A DNA stretch of 64,000 bases, from the NCBI GenBank assembly GCA_031396205.1, contig JANNKH010000015.1:1-64000 (forward strand), written 5' to 3'. Source of the DNA: CAISIP01 sp031396205. Lineage in GTDB: Bacteria > Pseudomonadota > Gammaproteobacteria > Burkholderiales > Burkholderiaceae_C. Position 1 is the stretch's first letter. Every line of letters begins with the position of its first letter. This document shows, in pieces, positions 26,827-35,384 of the stretch. The position numbers and the translations under genes were made by a program. The notes under the pieces were generated by a model. The model did no database searches. It was given only the letters and a program-made list of their open reading frames with translations, and had not been told where the DNA came from.

Positions 26827-27828
26827 ATGTTCCGACGTTCGATGTTGACCCAGGCCCTACTGGCAACCGTGCTGGCCGCCAGCGGTTTCGCCGCCATGGC
26901 GCAAGAAAAAGTGACCGTGCAACTGAAATGGTTGCCGCAGGCGCAGTTTGCCGGTTACTACGTGGCCCAGTCCAAGGGTTATTACAAGGCAGAAGGCCTG
27001 GACGTCACGATCAAGGCCGGCGGCCCGGACATCTCGCCGGTGCAGGTCATTGCCGGCAAGGGTGCCGATGTGGTCGTCAACTGGATGCCCGACGCACTGG
27101 CCGCCCGTGAAGCCGGCGTTCCATTGGTCAATATTGCGCAGGTTTTCAACCGTTCCGGCCTGATGCTGACCTGCAAGAAAGCCAGCGGCGTGACCAGCCC
27201 GAAAGACCTCAAAGGCAAGACCCTGGGCGTGTGGTACGGCGGTAATGAATACCCGTTCCTGAACTGGATGGCCAAGCTCGGCCTCAAGCCCGACACCGAC
27301 ATCAAGATCATGAAACAGGGTTTCAACGTCGATCCGTTGCTGCAAAACCAGGCGGCCTGTATCTCGACCATGATCTACAACGAATACTGGCAGGTGATCG
27401 ATGCCGGCGTCAAGGAAAGCGACCTGGTGACCTTCTTCTATGAAGACCAGGGCGTGGCCTCACTCGAAGACGGCCTGTATGTCCTGGAGTCCAACCTGAA
27501 AGACCCGGCCTTCGTCAAACGCATGGCAAAATTTCTCAAGGCCACCTTCAAGGGCTGGAACGATGCCGTCAAGGATCCTGCCGGCGCCGCCAAGATCGTC
27601 GTGGCTGCCGACACGTCGGGTAGCGCCAACGAGAAGGTGCAAAAGCGCCAGATGGACAATGTAGCCAAACTGATAACGACCGCCAACTCACCCAAGATGG
27701 GCTACCTGGAGCCGGCAGCCTATGAGCGGACCGTCAAGGTTCTGATGTCCAGCGGCAGCGCGCCGGTGATCAAGAAGGATCCTGGCAAGGCCGGGTATTC
27801 GCATGCGGTATGGGAGGCGGCGAAATAG
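26827..27828 (+). CDS. NMT1/THI5-type ABC substrate-binding protein
   Basis: Periplasmic receptor, 333 residues. An AAGGAG ribosome-binding site at 26815-26820 selects ATG 26827. The signal peptide ends near AAMAQEK. The mature start, VTVQLKWLPQAQFAGYYVAQ, is the hallmark of the SsuA/THI5 family, which includes ThiY-like pyrimidine-precursor and riboflavin receptors. Later blocks are VVVNWMPDALAAREAGVPLVNI-like (in parts) and KGKTLGVWYGGNEYPFL. In this neighbourhood a pyrimidine or related heterocycle is the best-supported ligand, but thiamine-precursor, riboflavin or other ligands are possible. Confidence 0.88.
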   Translation: MFRRSMLTQALLATVLAASGFAAMAQEKVTVQLKWLPQAQFAGYYVAQSKGYYKAEGLDVTIKAGGPDISPVQVIAGKGADVVVNWMPDALAAREAGVPLVNIAQVFNRSGLMLTCKKASGVTSPKDLKGKTLGVWYGGNEYPFLNWMAKLGLKPDTDIKIMKQGFNVDPLLQNQAACISTMIYNEYWQVIDAGVKESDLVTFFYEDQGVASLEDGLYVLESNLKDPAFVKRMAKFLKATFKGWNDAVKDPAGAAKIVVAADTSGSANEKVQKRQMDNVAKLITTANSPKMGYLEPAAYERTVKVLMSSGSAPVIKKDPGKAGYSHAVWEAAK

Positions 27829-27886
27829 GTCCCAGCCGATTGTTCTCGGCCGTGGGTGACGGTATTTCCACGGTGTGCAATTCGGT

Positions 27887-27920
27887 GGCCCCGATCGTTT
27901 CGGCGATGCGGGGCCTTTTT
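27887..27920 (+). terminator. Rho-independent terminator after second ABC operon
   Basis: GGCCCCG pairs with CGGGGCC, with an inner ATCG/CGAT extension and a short loop, followed by five T residues. It lies 59 bp past the receptor stop and before the deaminase-like gene, which therefore probably has its own promoter in the next 120 bp. Confidence 0.85.
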
Positions 27921-28044
27921 ATCGCCATGCGGCGGCAGCGGTCAGTATCAGGCGGGCAACACGGCTGGCCGTCGCGCGCGACTGGTCGACTTGTGGCGCC
28001 GCTACCATAATCGTTCCCGTCGCAACGTACACAGGCACAGCGCC

Positions 28045-29328
28045 ATGCTCGACCTCCTGATCCACAACGCCACCCTCCCCAACGGCCGTAGCCCGATGGC
28101 CATTGCCGTGCGTGACGGCCGCATCGTCGATGTGGCGCCAATCATCGATGCCACAGCACATGAAACGATCGACGCACAGGGCCTGCTGGTCAGCCCGCCC
28201 TTCGTCGACGCGCACTTTCACATGGACTCGACGCTCAGCTATGGCATGCCGCGCGTCAACCAGAGCGGCACCCTGCTCGAAGGCATCGCGCTATGGGGTG
28301 AACTCAAGCCGGCGCTGACGCACGAGGCCGTCATCGAACGGGCGCTGGCCTATTGCGACTGGGCGGTGGCCAAGGGCCTGCTGGCCATCCGCTCGCATGT
28401 GGATACCAGCGACCCACGCTTGCTCGCGGTCGAGGCGCTGCTGCAGGTCAGGAAACAGGTCGCCCCGTACCTGGATCTGCAGCTCGTCGCGTTCCCGCAA
28501 GATGGTGTATTGCGATCGCCAGCCGCCGTGGCCAAACTGGAGCGGGCACTCGATTTGGGTGTCGACGTGGTCGGCGGCATTCCGCATTTCGAACGCACCA
28601 TGGCCGATGGCGCCGCCAGCGTGACGCTGCTGTGCGAGATTGCCGCGCGCCGAGGCAAGCTGGTCGACATGCACTGCGACGAGTCCGACGACCCGCTGTC
28701 GCGCCATGTCGAGACGCTGGCCTTCGAAACCCAGCGCCTGGGCCTGCACGGGCGTGTCACCGGCTCGCACCTGACCTCGATGCATTCGATGGACAACTAC
28801 TATGTGTCCAAGCTGCTGCCTCTGATGGCCGAGGCGCAACTGCATGTCGTCAGCAATCCGCTGATCAACATCACGTTGCAGGGGCGTCACGACAGCTATC
28901 CCAAGCGGCGCGGCATGACCCGGGTGCCGGAGTTGTTGGCCCATGGCGTGAATGTGGCGTTCGGCCAGGACTGCGTGATGGACCCCTGGTATGCCCTGGG
29001 CAGCGGCGACATGCTGGAGGTCGCCAGCATGGGCCTGCATGTGGCGCAGATGACCAGCCAGGCTGCGATGCGCCAATGCTTCGACGCGGTCACGACCAAT
29101 GCCGCGCGCGTCATGCAACTGGAAGGCTACGGCCTGGAAACCGGTTGCCATGCAGACTTCGTTCTGTTGCAGGCGCGCGATCCGGTGGAAGCGATCCGGC
29201 TGCGCGCAACCCGGCTCAAGGTGTTTCGGCGCGGCAAGCTGATTGCAGAGTCGCCCGCGGCAACGGCCTCGCTGTTCCTGGACGGCCGACCCGACACAAC
29301 GGCGTACATGGGCGCCAATTGCGCATAG
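28045..29328 (+). CDS. Cytosine-deaminase-like amidohydrolase
   Basis: A 427-residue metal-dependent deaminase of the CodA/N-isopropylammelide family. Metal ligands are His57 and His59 in FVDAHFHMD, a histidine in KLVDMHCDESDDP, HLTSMHSM, and the aspartate in GQDCVMDPWYALG. CodA converts cytosine to uracil, which would feed PreTA next door. ATG 28045 is chosen because upstream codons run back through the terminator region. The exact base is not provable; isocytosine, creatinine or atrazine-type substrates occur in relatives. Confidence 0.85.
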   Translation: MLDLLIHNATLPNGRSPMAIAVRDGRIVDVAPIIDATAHETIDAQGLLVSPPFVDAHFHMDSTLSYGMPRVNQSGTLLEGIALWGELKPALTHEAVIERALAYCDWAVAKGLLAIRSHVDTSDPRLLAVEALLQVRKQVAPYLDLQLVAFPQDGVLRSPAAVAKLERALDLGVDVVGGIPHFERTMADGAASVTLLCEIAARRGKLVDMHCDESDDPLSRHVETLAFETQRLGLHGRVTGSHLTSMHSMDNYYVSKLLPLMAEAQLHVVSNPLINITLQGRHDSYPKRRGMTRVPELLAHGVNVAFGQDCVMDPWYALGSGDMLEVASMGLHVAQMTSQAAMRQCFDAVTTNAARVMQLEGYGLETGCHADFVLLQARDPVEAIRLRATRLKVFRRGKLIAESPAATASLFLDGRPDTTAYMGANCA

Positions 29329-29418
29329 CTTGACCTGTGGCAAAGGCTGCCGCGCAGCCCCTTGCAAGATGCAATGCCGCGGCGACCCAATCGGGTTGCC
29401 CGCAACCGGAGTACACCT

Positions 29419-29820
29419 TTGTCAAGCAAGACCCTCCTGCGCACCTGCGGTATTGCCGCACTGGTGTTCGGCGCGCTGACGGTTGTGAGCGGCGGACGCG
29501 CGCTGTTCGGCGATGCTGCCGCGCGCGCCGCCGTGGGCGACTCCGTCGGCTACGTGCTGTGGTTCAACTTCCTGGCCGGATTCGCCTATGTCGTGGCCGG
29601 AATCGGGATCTGGCGCGCGCGCCGCTGGGCTGCTCGAATGGCAGTGGTGCTGGCGCTGGCAACCGCGGCGGTCGCGATTGCGTTCGGATTCCATGTTCTG
29701 GCCGGTGGCGCTTATGAAATGCGCACGGTCGGGGCCATGGCGTTGCGCGTCGGTTTCTGGGCCGCGGTCAGTCTGATCGCTTGGAAAGCGCTGCGGCCGG
29801 CGGCCAACCCGGTCAGCTGA
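29419..29820 (+). CDS. Small four-helix membrane protein, unknown function
   Basis: Not recognised. A TTG at 29419 with GGAG seven bases upstream gives 133 residues; ATG 29362 or 29374 would extend it by up to 19 mostly basic residues. Four hydrophobic segments are visible: GIAALVFGALTVVSGG, VLWFNFLAGFAYVVAGIGIW, MAVVLALATAAVAIAFGF and ALRVGFWAAVSLIAW, separated by short charged loops (RARRWAARM). There are no catalytic or metal-binding motifs. It stands between the deaminase gene and the TRAP operon. Confidence 0.6.
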   Translation: MSSKTLLRTCGIAALVFGALTVVSGGRALFGDAAARAAVGDSVGYVLWFNFLAGFAYVVAGIGIWRARRWAARMAVVLALATAAVAIAFGFHVLAGGAYEMRTVGAMALRVGFWAAVSLIAWKALRPAANPVS

Positions 29821-30196
29821 ACGCGCGCTGACAAATCCAGGTCGCGCCGTGTCAGCGGCGCCGCGCACCGGAGGAAATGGCGCGCCGGCCCAAGCCGGGC
29901 GTCGGAACAAGTGCTGCACCAACGGGCGCATCCACGGGTGCGTCGGGTCGCGGTTCGAGCAGCCATGCCCCACCAGCCGCAACGGGTACGACCGCGCGCG
30001 CGGGATGCCCCAAACCCGCAGGTGGTAGCGCTGGCTGCGCAGGCGCGCAACCATGTGCAGCACGGCTCACAGCTGATCGGTGTTCAGCGCAAGCCCGGAC
30101 TCGTTTCGAATGGCACCACAAACGGCCTGCTCGGAATATCATGGTCCCTCACGATAGTCTCTCGTCCTCGCAGCACAACCACCAGGAACCATCGAC
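29821..30196. other. 376-bp intergenic region without a supported gene
   Basis: GC-rich, with open frames on both strands but none with a recognisable product, a good start or normal composition (they are Arg- or Ala/Gly-rich). It should hold the TRAP operon promoter near its right end; no convincing promoter pair was found. Confidence 0.5.
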
Positions 30197-31174
30197 ATGT
30201 ACAAGCACAAGCACACGATACGCAATACCACCCTCGCCCTGCTGATGGCCGGCAGTTTCACCACCACCGCCCTGGCACAGGAAGTGACCTTGCGCCTGGT
30301 CAGCGCATTTGCCGAGAACGGCATCTATGTACAGCGCCTGCAACCGTGGATCGCGAAGGTCAATGCCGAAGGCAAAGGCGTGTTGCAACTCAATTTCATC
30401 GGTGGACCAAAGGCGATTCCGCCATTCGAGGCCGGCAACGCGGTCAAGACCGGGGTGGTGGACATGGCGCTTGCTACCGGCGCGTTTTATACCAATGTGA
30501 TGCCCGAGGCCGACTTCCTCAAGCTGACCCAGATTACGGTCACCGAACAACGCAAGAATGGCGCCTTCGACGCAATCAACAAGGTCTGGAACGAAAAAGG
30601 CAACATGCAGTACCTGGGGCGCATGGTGGAGAACCAGCCGTTCCATATCTATACCAATAAGAAGGTCGACAAGCCCGACCTCACTGGCCAGAAAATCCGC
30701 ATCACACCGGTGTACCGCGACTTTTTCCAGTCGCTCAATGCCAATGTGATCACCACGCCGCCGGGCGAGGTCTATACGGCGCTGGAACGCGGCGTGGTAG
30801 ACGGGTACGGCTGGCCCATCGGCGGTATCTTTGACCTCAACTGGCACGAAAAAACCAAGTTCCGCATTGATCCTGGCTTTTACGACGCCGAGGTCTCGCT
30901 GGTCATGAACCTTCCAGCCTGGAAGAAACTGACGGACGCGCAACGGGCGTACCTGAACAAGCAGTTGCTCGCCCTGGAAGCGGAAAATACGTTCTGGATC
31001 CAATACGCTGCCGACGAGATCGCGCGCCAGGAGAAAGCCGGCATCCAGACAATCAAGTTTGATGCCGCGACCGCCAAGGCCTATCGCGATGGTGCCTACA
31101 CGATTGGCTGGGCATCAGCGGCAAAGCAGAGCCCGGAGATTGCCGCGCGCTTCAAGGCCTTGTTCTCCAAGTGA
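30197..31174 (+). CDS. dctP: TRAP transporter substrate-binding protein (DctP type)
   Basis: Periplasmic receptor of a tripartite ATP-independent transporter, 325 residues, with a signal peptide through TTTALAQEV. DctP features are the early helix with LKLTQITVTEQRKNG, the NKKVDKPDLTGQKIRI block with the conserved GxKIR-type segment, and VITTPPGEVYTALERGVVDG. The arginine in GQKIRITP is where the carboxylate-anchoring residue of the family lies, so an organic acid is likely. The ligand is unknown. It overlaps the small permease gene by four bases. Confidence 0.9.
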   Translation: MYKHKHTIRNTTLALLMAGSFTTTALAQEVTLRLVSAFAENGIYVQRLQPWIAKVNAEGKGVLQLNFIGGPKAIPPFEAGNAVKTGVVDMALATGAFYTNVMPEADFLKLTQITVTEQRKNGAFDAINKVWNEKGNMQYLGRMVENQPFHIYTNKKVDKPDLTGQKIRITPVYRDFFQSLNANVITTPPGEVYTALERGVVDGYGWPIGGIFDLNWHEKTKFRIDPGFYDAEVSLVMNLPAWKKLTDAQRAYLNKQLLALEAENTFWIQYAADEIARQEKAGIQTIKFDAATAKAYRDGAYTIGWASAAKQSPEIAARFKALFSK

Positions 31175-31704
31175 GCCTGCAGCGCCTTTCCGACGCCTAC
31201 GGGCGTCTGTTGGCGGCGCTCGCATGGGTGGGTTGCGCCATCCTGATGGCAATGATGACCATCATCGTGGGCGACGTGTTGCTGCGCAACATGGCCATCC
31301 CGGGCATGCCCCGTGGTTTGGCCTGGAGCAACGAGATTTCCGAACTGATGCTCTACCTGATAACGATGACCGTCGCGCCCTGGCTGCTGCGCCAGGGACA
31401 ACACATCCGGGTCGACATCCTGCTGCAGGCCATTCCCCGACGGCTGGCCTGGACACTGGAGTGGGTCAGCGACCTGATCGGCCTGGCCTGCTGCTGCGTG
31501 ATCGCCTGGTATGGCAGCCAGGCCGCCTGGTCGAGCTATGCATCGGGCGCGGTCAACATCAAGACCCTGGTCACACCCGAGTGGTGGGCGCTGGCGCCGT
31601 TGCCCCTGGTCTTCGTGATGCTGGCGGTCGAATTGCTGTTCCGGATGCGGCGCCTGTACCTGGCCGAGCGTGGTCCGCGCAACGACGCGGTGAGCGCCGC
31701 ATGA
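31171..31704 (+). CDS. dctQ: TRAP transporter small permease (DctQ type)
   Basis: A 177-residue four-helix membrane subunit. The GTG start at 31171 overlaps the receptor stop (GTGA). Hydrophobic segments are CAILMAMMTIIVGDVLL, ISELMLYLITMTVAPWLL, LACCCVIAWYG and ALAPLPLVFVMLAVELLF. The sequence RQGQHIRVDILL between helices two and three is typical of DctQ. It is coupled at its end to a short reading frame that leads into dctM. Confidence 0.9.
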   Translation: MSLQRLSDAYGRLLAALAWVGCAILMAMMTIIVGDVLLRNMAIPGMPRGLAWSNEISELMLYLITMTVAPWLLRQGQHIRVDILLQAIPRRLAWTLEWVSDLIGLACCCVIAWYGSQAAWSSYASGAVNIKTLVTPEWWALAPLPLVFVMLAVELLFRMRRLYLAERGPRNDAVSAA

Positions 31705-31766
31705 CCGACAGGCCCGCGGCGGACACCGCGCATGCGGCAGCAATCGGCGTGAAGGCCGCGCCATGA
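31701..31766 (+). CDS. 21-residue linking frame between dctQ and dctM
   Basis: ATG 31701 overlaps the dctQ stop (ATGA), and the frame's own TGA overlaps the dctM ATG at 31763. The peptide is MTDRPAADTAHAAAIGVKAA plus one residue, with no known motif. It may only pass ribosomes across the 58-bp gap to dctM (translational coupling) rather than make a useful peptide. Confidence 0.35.
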   Translation: MTDRPAADTAHAAAIGVKAAP

Positions 31767-33085
31767 GCGCCTGGGGCATTGCCGCCTGGATGATGCTGGG
31801 CGGCTCCACCGTACTGCTGTTCATCGGCATGCCGGTGGCGCTGACCTTCATCACGGTGAATATCATTGGCGCCTGGTTGTACATGGGCGGTGAGGCCGGC
31901 CTGGCACAGCTTGCGCGTTCCAGCGTGAGCTCTGTCACCGCGTTTTCGCTCACACCAATCCCGTTGTTCGTGTTGATGGGCGAAATTCTTTTCCACACCG
32001 GCCTTGCGCTCAAGGTCATCGAAGGCGTGGAGCGCCTGATCAAGCATGTGCCCGGTCGCCTGGCCGTGGTGGCGGTGGTGGCCGGAACCGTGTTCTCGGC
32101 CATATCGGGGTCGACCATCGCCACCACGGCCATGCTCGGCTCGCTGATGCTGCCGATCATGCTGTCGCGCGGTTACCACCCGACCATTGCGGCCGGTCCC
32201 ATCATGGCCATCGGCGCGGTCGACATGCTGATTCCACCCTCGGCGCTCACGGTGTTGCTGGGTTCGTTGTCCGGCATCTCAATATCCAAGCTGCTCATCG
32301 GTGGCGTTGTGCCGGGCGTGATCCTGTCCGTCGCGTTCGTGCTGTGGATCGTGCTGCGCGTGACCATCAGCCCGCATCTGGCGCCGGTGCACCCCGACGA
32401 CGCCGTTGTGCATCGCGGCTGGGCGCGCTGGCGCCTGTTCTTCGGCTATGTATTGCCCACGCTGTCGATCTTCGGAGTCGTGGTTGGCGCTCTGGCCGCT
32501 GGCTGGGCGACACCAACCGAATGCGCGGCGCTGGGCGCGTTCGCGACGATGCTGCTGGCGCTTGCGTACCGGGCCCTCACCATGGATGCGCTTCTGAAGG
32601 CGCTCAAGGGAACGGCCGGCATATCGGGCATGATCCTGTTCATCATCCTGGGCGCCACGACTTTCGCCCAGATCCTGTCGTTTTCCGGAGCCAGCAACGG
32701 CCTGGTACAGATGATCACCGGGCATGGCCTGTCGACCGAACTGATCGTCATGGGAATGCTGGGCATGCTGGTCTTCCTGGGCATCTTTGTCGACCAGGTC
32801 AGCATGATGATGATCACGCTGCCGATCTTCATGCCGGTGGTGCAGGTGCTGGGCATCGACCCGGTGTGGTTCGGCGTGATGTTCCTGATCTGCATGCAAT
32901 TGGGCCTGCTGCTGCCGCCCCACGGCCTGCTGCTGATGACCATGCGCGGCGTGGCGCCACCCTCGGTGACGATGGCGCACATCTTCAGGGCGGTGGTTCC
33001 CTATGTGGTGATGAGTCTGATCCTGCTGACGGCAGTGTTCTACCTGCCGGCAATCGCAACCTGGCTGCCTGGCCGCATCGGCTGA
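31763..33085 (+). CDS. dctM: TRAP transporter large permease (DctM type)
   Basis: A 440-residue multi-helix subunit that forms the substrate-ion symport channel. Family blocks are PIPLFVLMGEILFHTGLA, GTVFSAISGSTIATTAMLG, GAVDMLIPPSALTVLLG and the C-terminal QLGLLLPPHGLLLMTMRGVAP. It has about 11-12 hydrophobic segments. It completes a dctPQM operon, which ends 91 bp before the convergent relA stop. Confidence 0.92.
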   Translation: MSAWGIAAWMMLGGSTVLLFIGMPVALTFITVNIIGAWLYMGGEAGLAQLARSSVSSVTAFSLTPIPLFVLMGEILFHTGLALKVIEGVERLIKHVPGRLAVVAVVAGTVFSAISGSTIATTAMLGSLMLPIMLSRGYHPTIAAGPIMAIGAVDMLIPPSALTVLLGSLSGISISKLLIGGVVPGVILSVAFVLWIVLRVTISPHLAPVHPDDAVVHRGWARWRLFFGYVLPTLSIFGVVVGALAAGWATPTECAALGAFATMLLALAYRALTMDALLKALKGTAGISGMILFIILGATTFAQILSFSGASNGLVQMITGHGLSTELIVMGMLGMLVFLGIFVDQVSMMMITLPIFMPVVQVLGIDPVWFGVMFLICMQLGLLLPPHGLLLMTMRGVAPPSVTMAHIFRAVVPYVVMSLILLTAVFYLPAIATWLPGRIG

Positions 33086-33176
33086 CGGCCGGGCCGTCGC
33101 CCCAGACTCTCGATTCGGGGCTGCGGCGGCAAGCCGCTTCCCGTTGGGGGCCGAGCGAACCGGCCACAGTGCATCC

Positions 33177-35384
33177 TCAGCGACGGCGTGCGTGGCGTAC
33201 ACCAGGCAGGCTTGCGACACCGGCCAGCACCTGCTGCAATCGCATTGCATCCGAGGTCTCTACGGTGAATGTCAACCAGGCGCTTTCACGGACCGTCTGG
33301 GTCTGCGCGCCGATGACGTTCATCTTCTCCTTGAGAAACACCTCGGAGATGTCGCGCAACAGGCCCTGTCGATCGACGGCATGCACAACCACATCGACCG
33401 GGTAGACCGGCGCCTTGTCGCTGCGCGGCTGGCCCCACTGCACCTCGATCACCCGTTCCGGGTTACGCGTCTGGAAGCCCCGCACGTTGGGACAATCGGC
33501 CCGGTGCACGCTGACGCCCTTGCCGCGGGTGACAAAACCACAGATCAGATCCGGCGGCGCCGGCTTGCAGCAGCGCGCAAGCTGTGTCATCAGCGAGTCG
33601 ACACCCACCACCAGCACCCCTCCACCGGCCTTCTTCTCGCCCTGCGTCGGGGCCTTGATCAAAGGCGCGTCCGGGTCCTGGTTGGGTGGTTCGCCAACGC
33701 GATACAGGGCCTCGATCTGGCGCAGCGAGAACTCGTCCTTGCCCACCGCCTCGAACAGCGCGTCGGCGGCATCGAAACCCAGTCGCTTGGCCAGTTCCTC
33801 CTGGTTGACCGAAGTCCTGCCTTCGCGCTGCAGCACTTTCTCGACGGCCTCGCGCCCGCGTGCGACTGTTTCGTGCACCGCGCGCGCGTTGAACCAGGCC
33901 CGCACCTTGGAACGGGCCCGTTGGCCGGCCAGATAGCCAAGATCGGCGTTGAGCCAGTCGCGCGACGGACCGCCCTCCTTGGCAACGACAATCGCGACGC
34001 TCTGACCATTCTTGAGCGGCGTGTTGAGCGGCACCATCACGCCGTCGACCCGGGCGCCCCGGCATCGATGGCCCATCTCGGTGTGCACGCCATAGGCAAA
34101 ATCGACCGGCGTCGCACCCTCGACCAATTCGACAATGGCCGCCTGTGGCGTCAACACATAGATGCGGTCTTCGAACAGTCCGCGGGGCTGCTCGCCCGAG
34201 AGTTCCCGCTCCCAGTCCAGCAACTGGCGCAGTACGGCGATCTTGGCGTCATAGTGACCGCTGGCGGCAACACCTGCGTATCCCTTGACCCCCGATTCCT
34301 TGTACAGCCAGTGCGCGGCCACCCCGTGCTCGGCATGGTCGTGCATTTCCTGCGTCCGCACCTGGATCTCGACAGGCTGACCCCGCGCATCGCGTACCAC
34401 GGTGTGCAGGGATCGATAGCCATTGGCCTTGGGCCTGGCGATATAGTCGTCGAACTCCTCCGGTACCGTCGTGAAGCGGCCATGCAGCGCGCTAAGCGCG
34501 GCATAGCACTCCGCCACCGATTGCACGATGACCCGCAAGGCGCAGACATCGTAAACACGGTCGAAGTCGATCGACTTGCCGCGCATCTTCTTGACGATGC
34601 TGTAGATGTGCTTGGGCCGCCCCTGCACCGTCGCGCGGATGCCGTCGTGCTGCAGCGCGTGTTCGAGCTGCGCGCGCAACTGCTCCACCGCCCGCTCGCG
34701 CTGAACGCGGGTCTGGTCCAGCTGCCGTGCCACATCGCGGTAGGTTTCGGGTTCCAGAAAACGGAATGCCAGGTCCTCGATTTCCCACTTGAGTTCCCAG
34801 ATGCCGAGCCGGTTGGCCAGCGGCGCAAACACCATCAGGGCTTCCGCCGGCATGCCCGGTGGCGGGGCTTTCCGGCTCGCGGCATAGTAGCGCAGGGTCT
34901 GCAGGCGCGAGGCCAGACGCAACATCACCACGCGCAGGTCGCGCGAGAACGCGAGCAGCATCTTGCGCACGTTCTCGACCTGCGCCGCGGCCGTCTGCGC
35001 CATTGGCGCCGACGCCGCCAAATGCGCGCCGTGCCCGGTCGAGCGCGCCTGGCGCTGCACCCAGACCAGCTTGTTTGTCTCCAGTGCCAAGTTCGCCAGG
35101 TTTTGGCCGAAGCGCTTGCCCAGCGCATCCTGCGGGCGTGTCAGCTGCTCGCAGGCATACACCAGGTAGCTGGCCGCCTGCATCAGTTCGGAGCCGCCGA
35201 TCGACTCCAGGATGAGGGCGACCGCGCGCGCATGGTCCAGCGTGTTCTCGCCGGTATCCAGAGTTTCGCCGCTGATCAGCGGCTCGGCAAACGCACGCGC
35301 CAACGCCAAGGGGCCCGCCAAGTCTCCTGGTGCCGGCTGCGCTGGCTCGGGTGCATGGTCGATCTTCGCGCCGGTAGGCTTCAT
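33177..35384 (-). CDS. relA: (p)ppGpp synthetase RelA, hydrolase-inactive
   Basis: Stringent-response pyrophosphokinase, 735 residues. The N-terminal HD hydrolase region is degenerate: no HD doublet or matching acidic partner is seen where SpoT has them. The synthetase domain is intact (KMRGKSIDFDRVYDVCALRVIV in parts, FDDYIARPKANGYRSLHTVV). The TGS domain follows (IYVLTPQAAIVELVEGATPVDFAYGVHTE in parts), then the zinc-finger-like ARCCKPAPPD and a C-terminal ACT-type end. This makes it the RelA, not the SpoT, paralogue. Its ATG at 35384 overlaps the upstream hydrolase stop (ATGA). Confidence 0.93.
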   Translation of the reverse strand: MKPTGAKIDHAPEPAQPAPGDLAGPLALARAFAEPLISGETLDTGENTLDHARAVALILESIGGSELMQAASYLVYACEQLTRPQDALGKRFGQNLANLALETNKLVWVQRQARSTGHGAHLAASAPMAQTAAAQVENVRKMLLAFSRDLRVVMLRLASRLQTLRYYAASRKAPPPGMPAEALMVFAPLANRLGIWELKWEIEDLAFRFLEPETYRDVARQLDQTRVQRERAVEQLRAQLEHALQHDGIRATVQGRPKHIYSIVKKMRGKSIDFDRVYDVCALRVIVQSVAECYAALSALHGRFTTVPEEFDDYIARPKANGYRSLHTVVRDARGQPVEIQVRTQEMHDHAEHGVAAHWLYKESGVKGYAGVAASGHYDAKIAVLRQLLDWERELSGEQPRGLFEDRIYVLTPQAAIVELVEGATPVDFAYGVHTEMGHRCRGARVDGVMVPLNTPLKNGQSVAIVVAKEGGPSRDWLNADLGYLAGQRARSKVRAWFNARAVHETVARGREAVEKVLQREGRTSVNQEELAKRLGFDAADALFEAVGKDEFSLRQIEALYRVGEPPNQDPDAPLIKAPTQGEKKAGGGVLVVGVDSLMTQLARCCKPAPPDLICGFVTRGKGVSVHRADCPNVRGFQTRNPERVIEVQWGQPRSDKAPVYPVDVVVHAVDRQGLLRDISEVFLKEKMNVIGAQTQTVRESAWLTFTVETSDAMRLQQVLAGVASLPGVRHARRR

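Noticed and set aside
29422..30063. Minus-strand 213-codon frame over the small membrane protein and the intergenic region
   Set aside because: Arg/Pro-rich shadow-like composition, overlap with a better plus-strand frame, and no ribosome-binding site.
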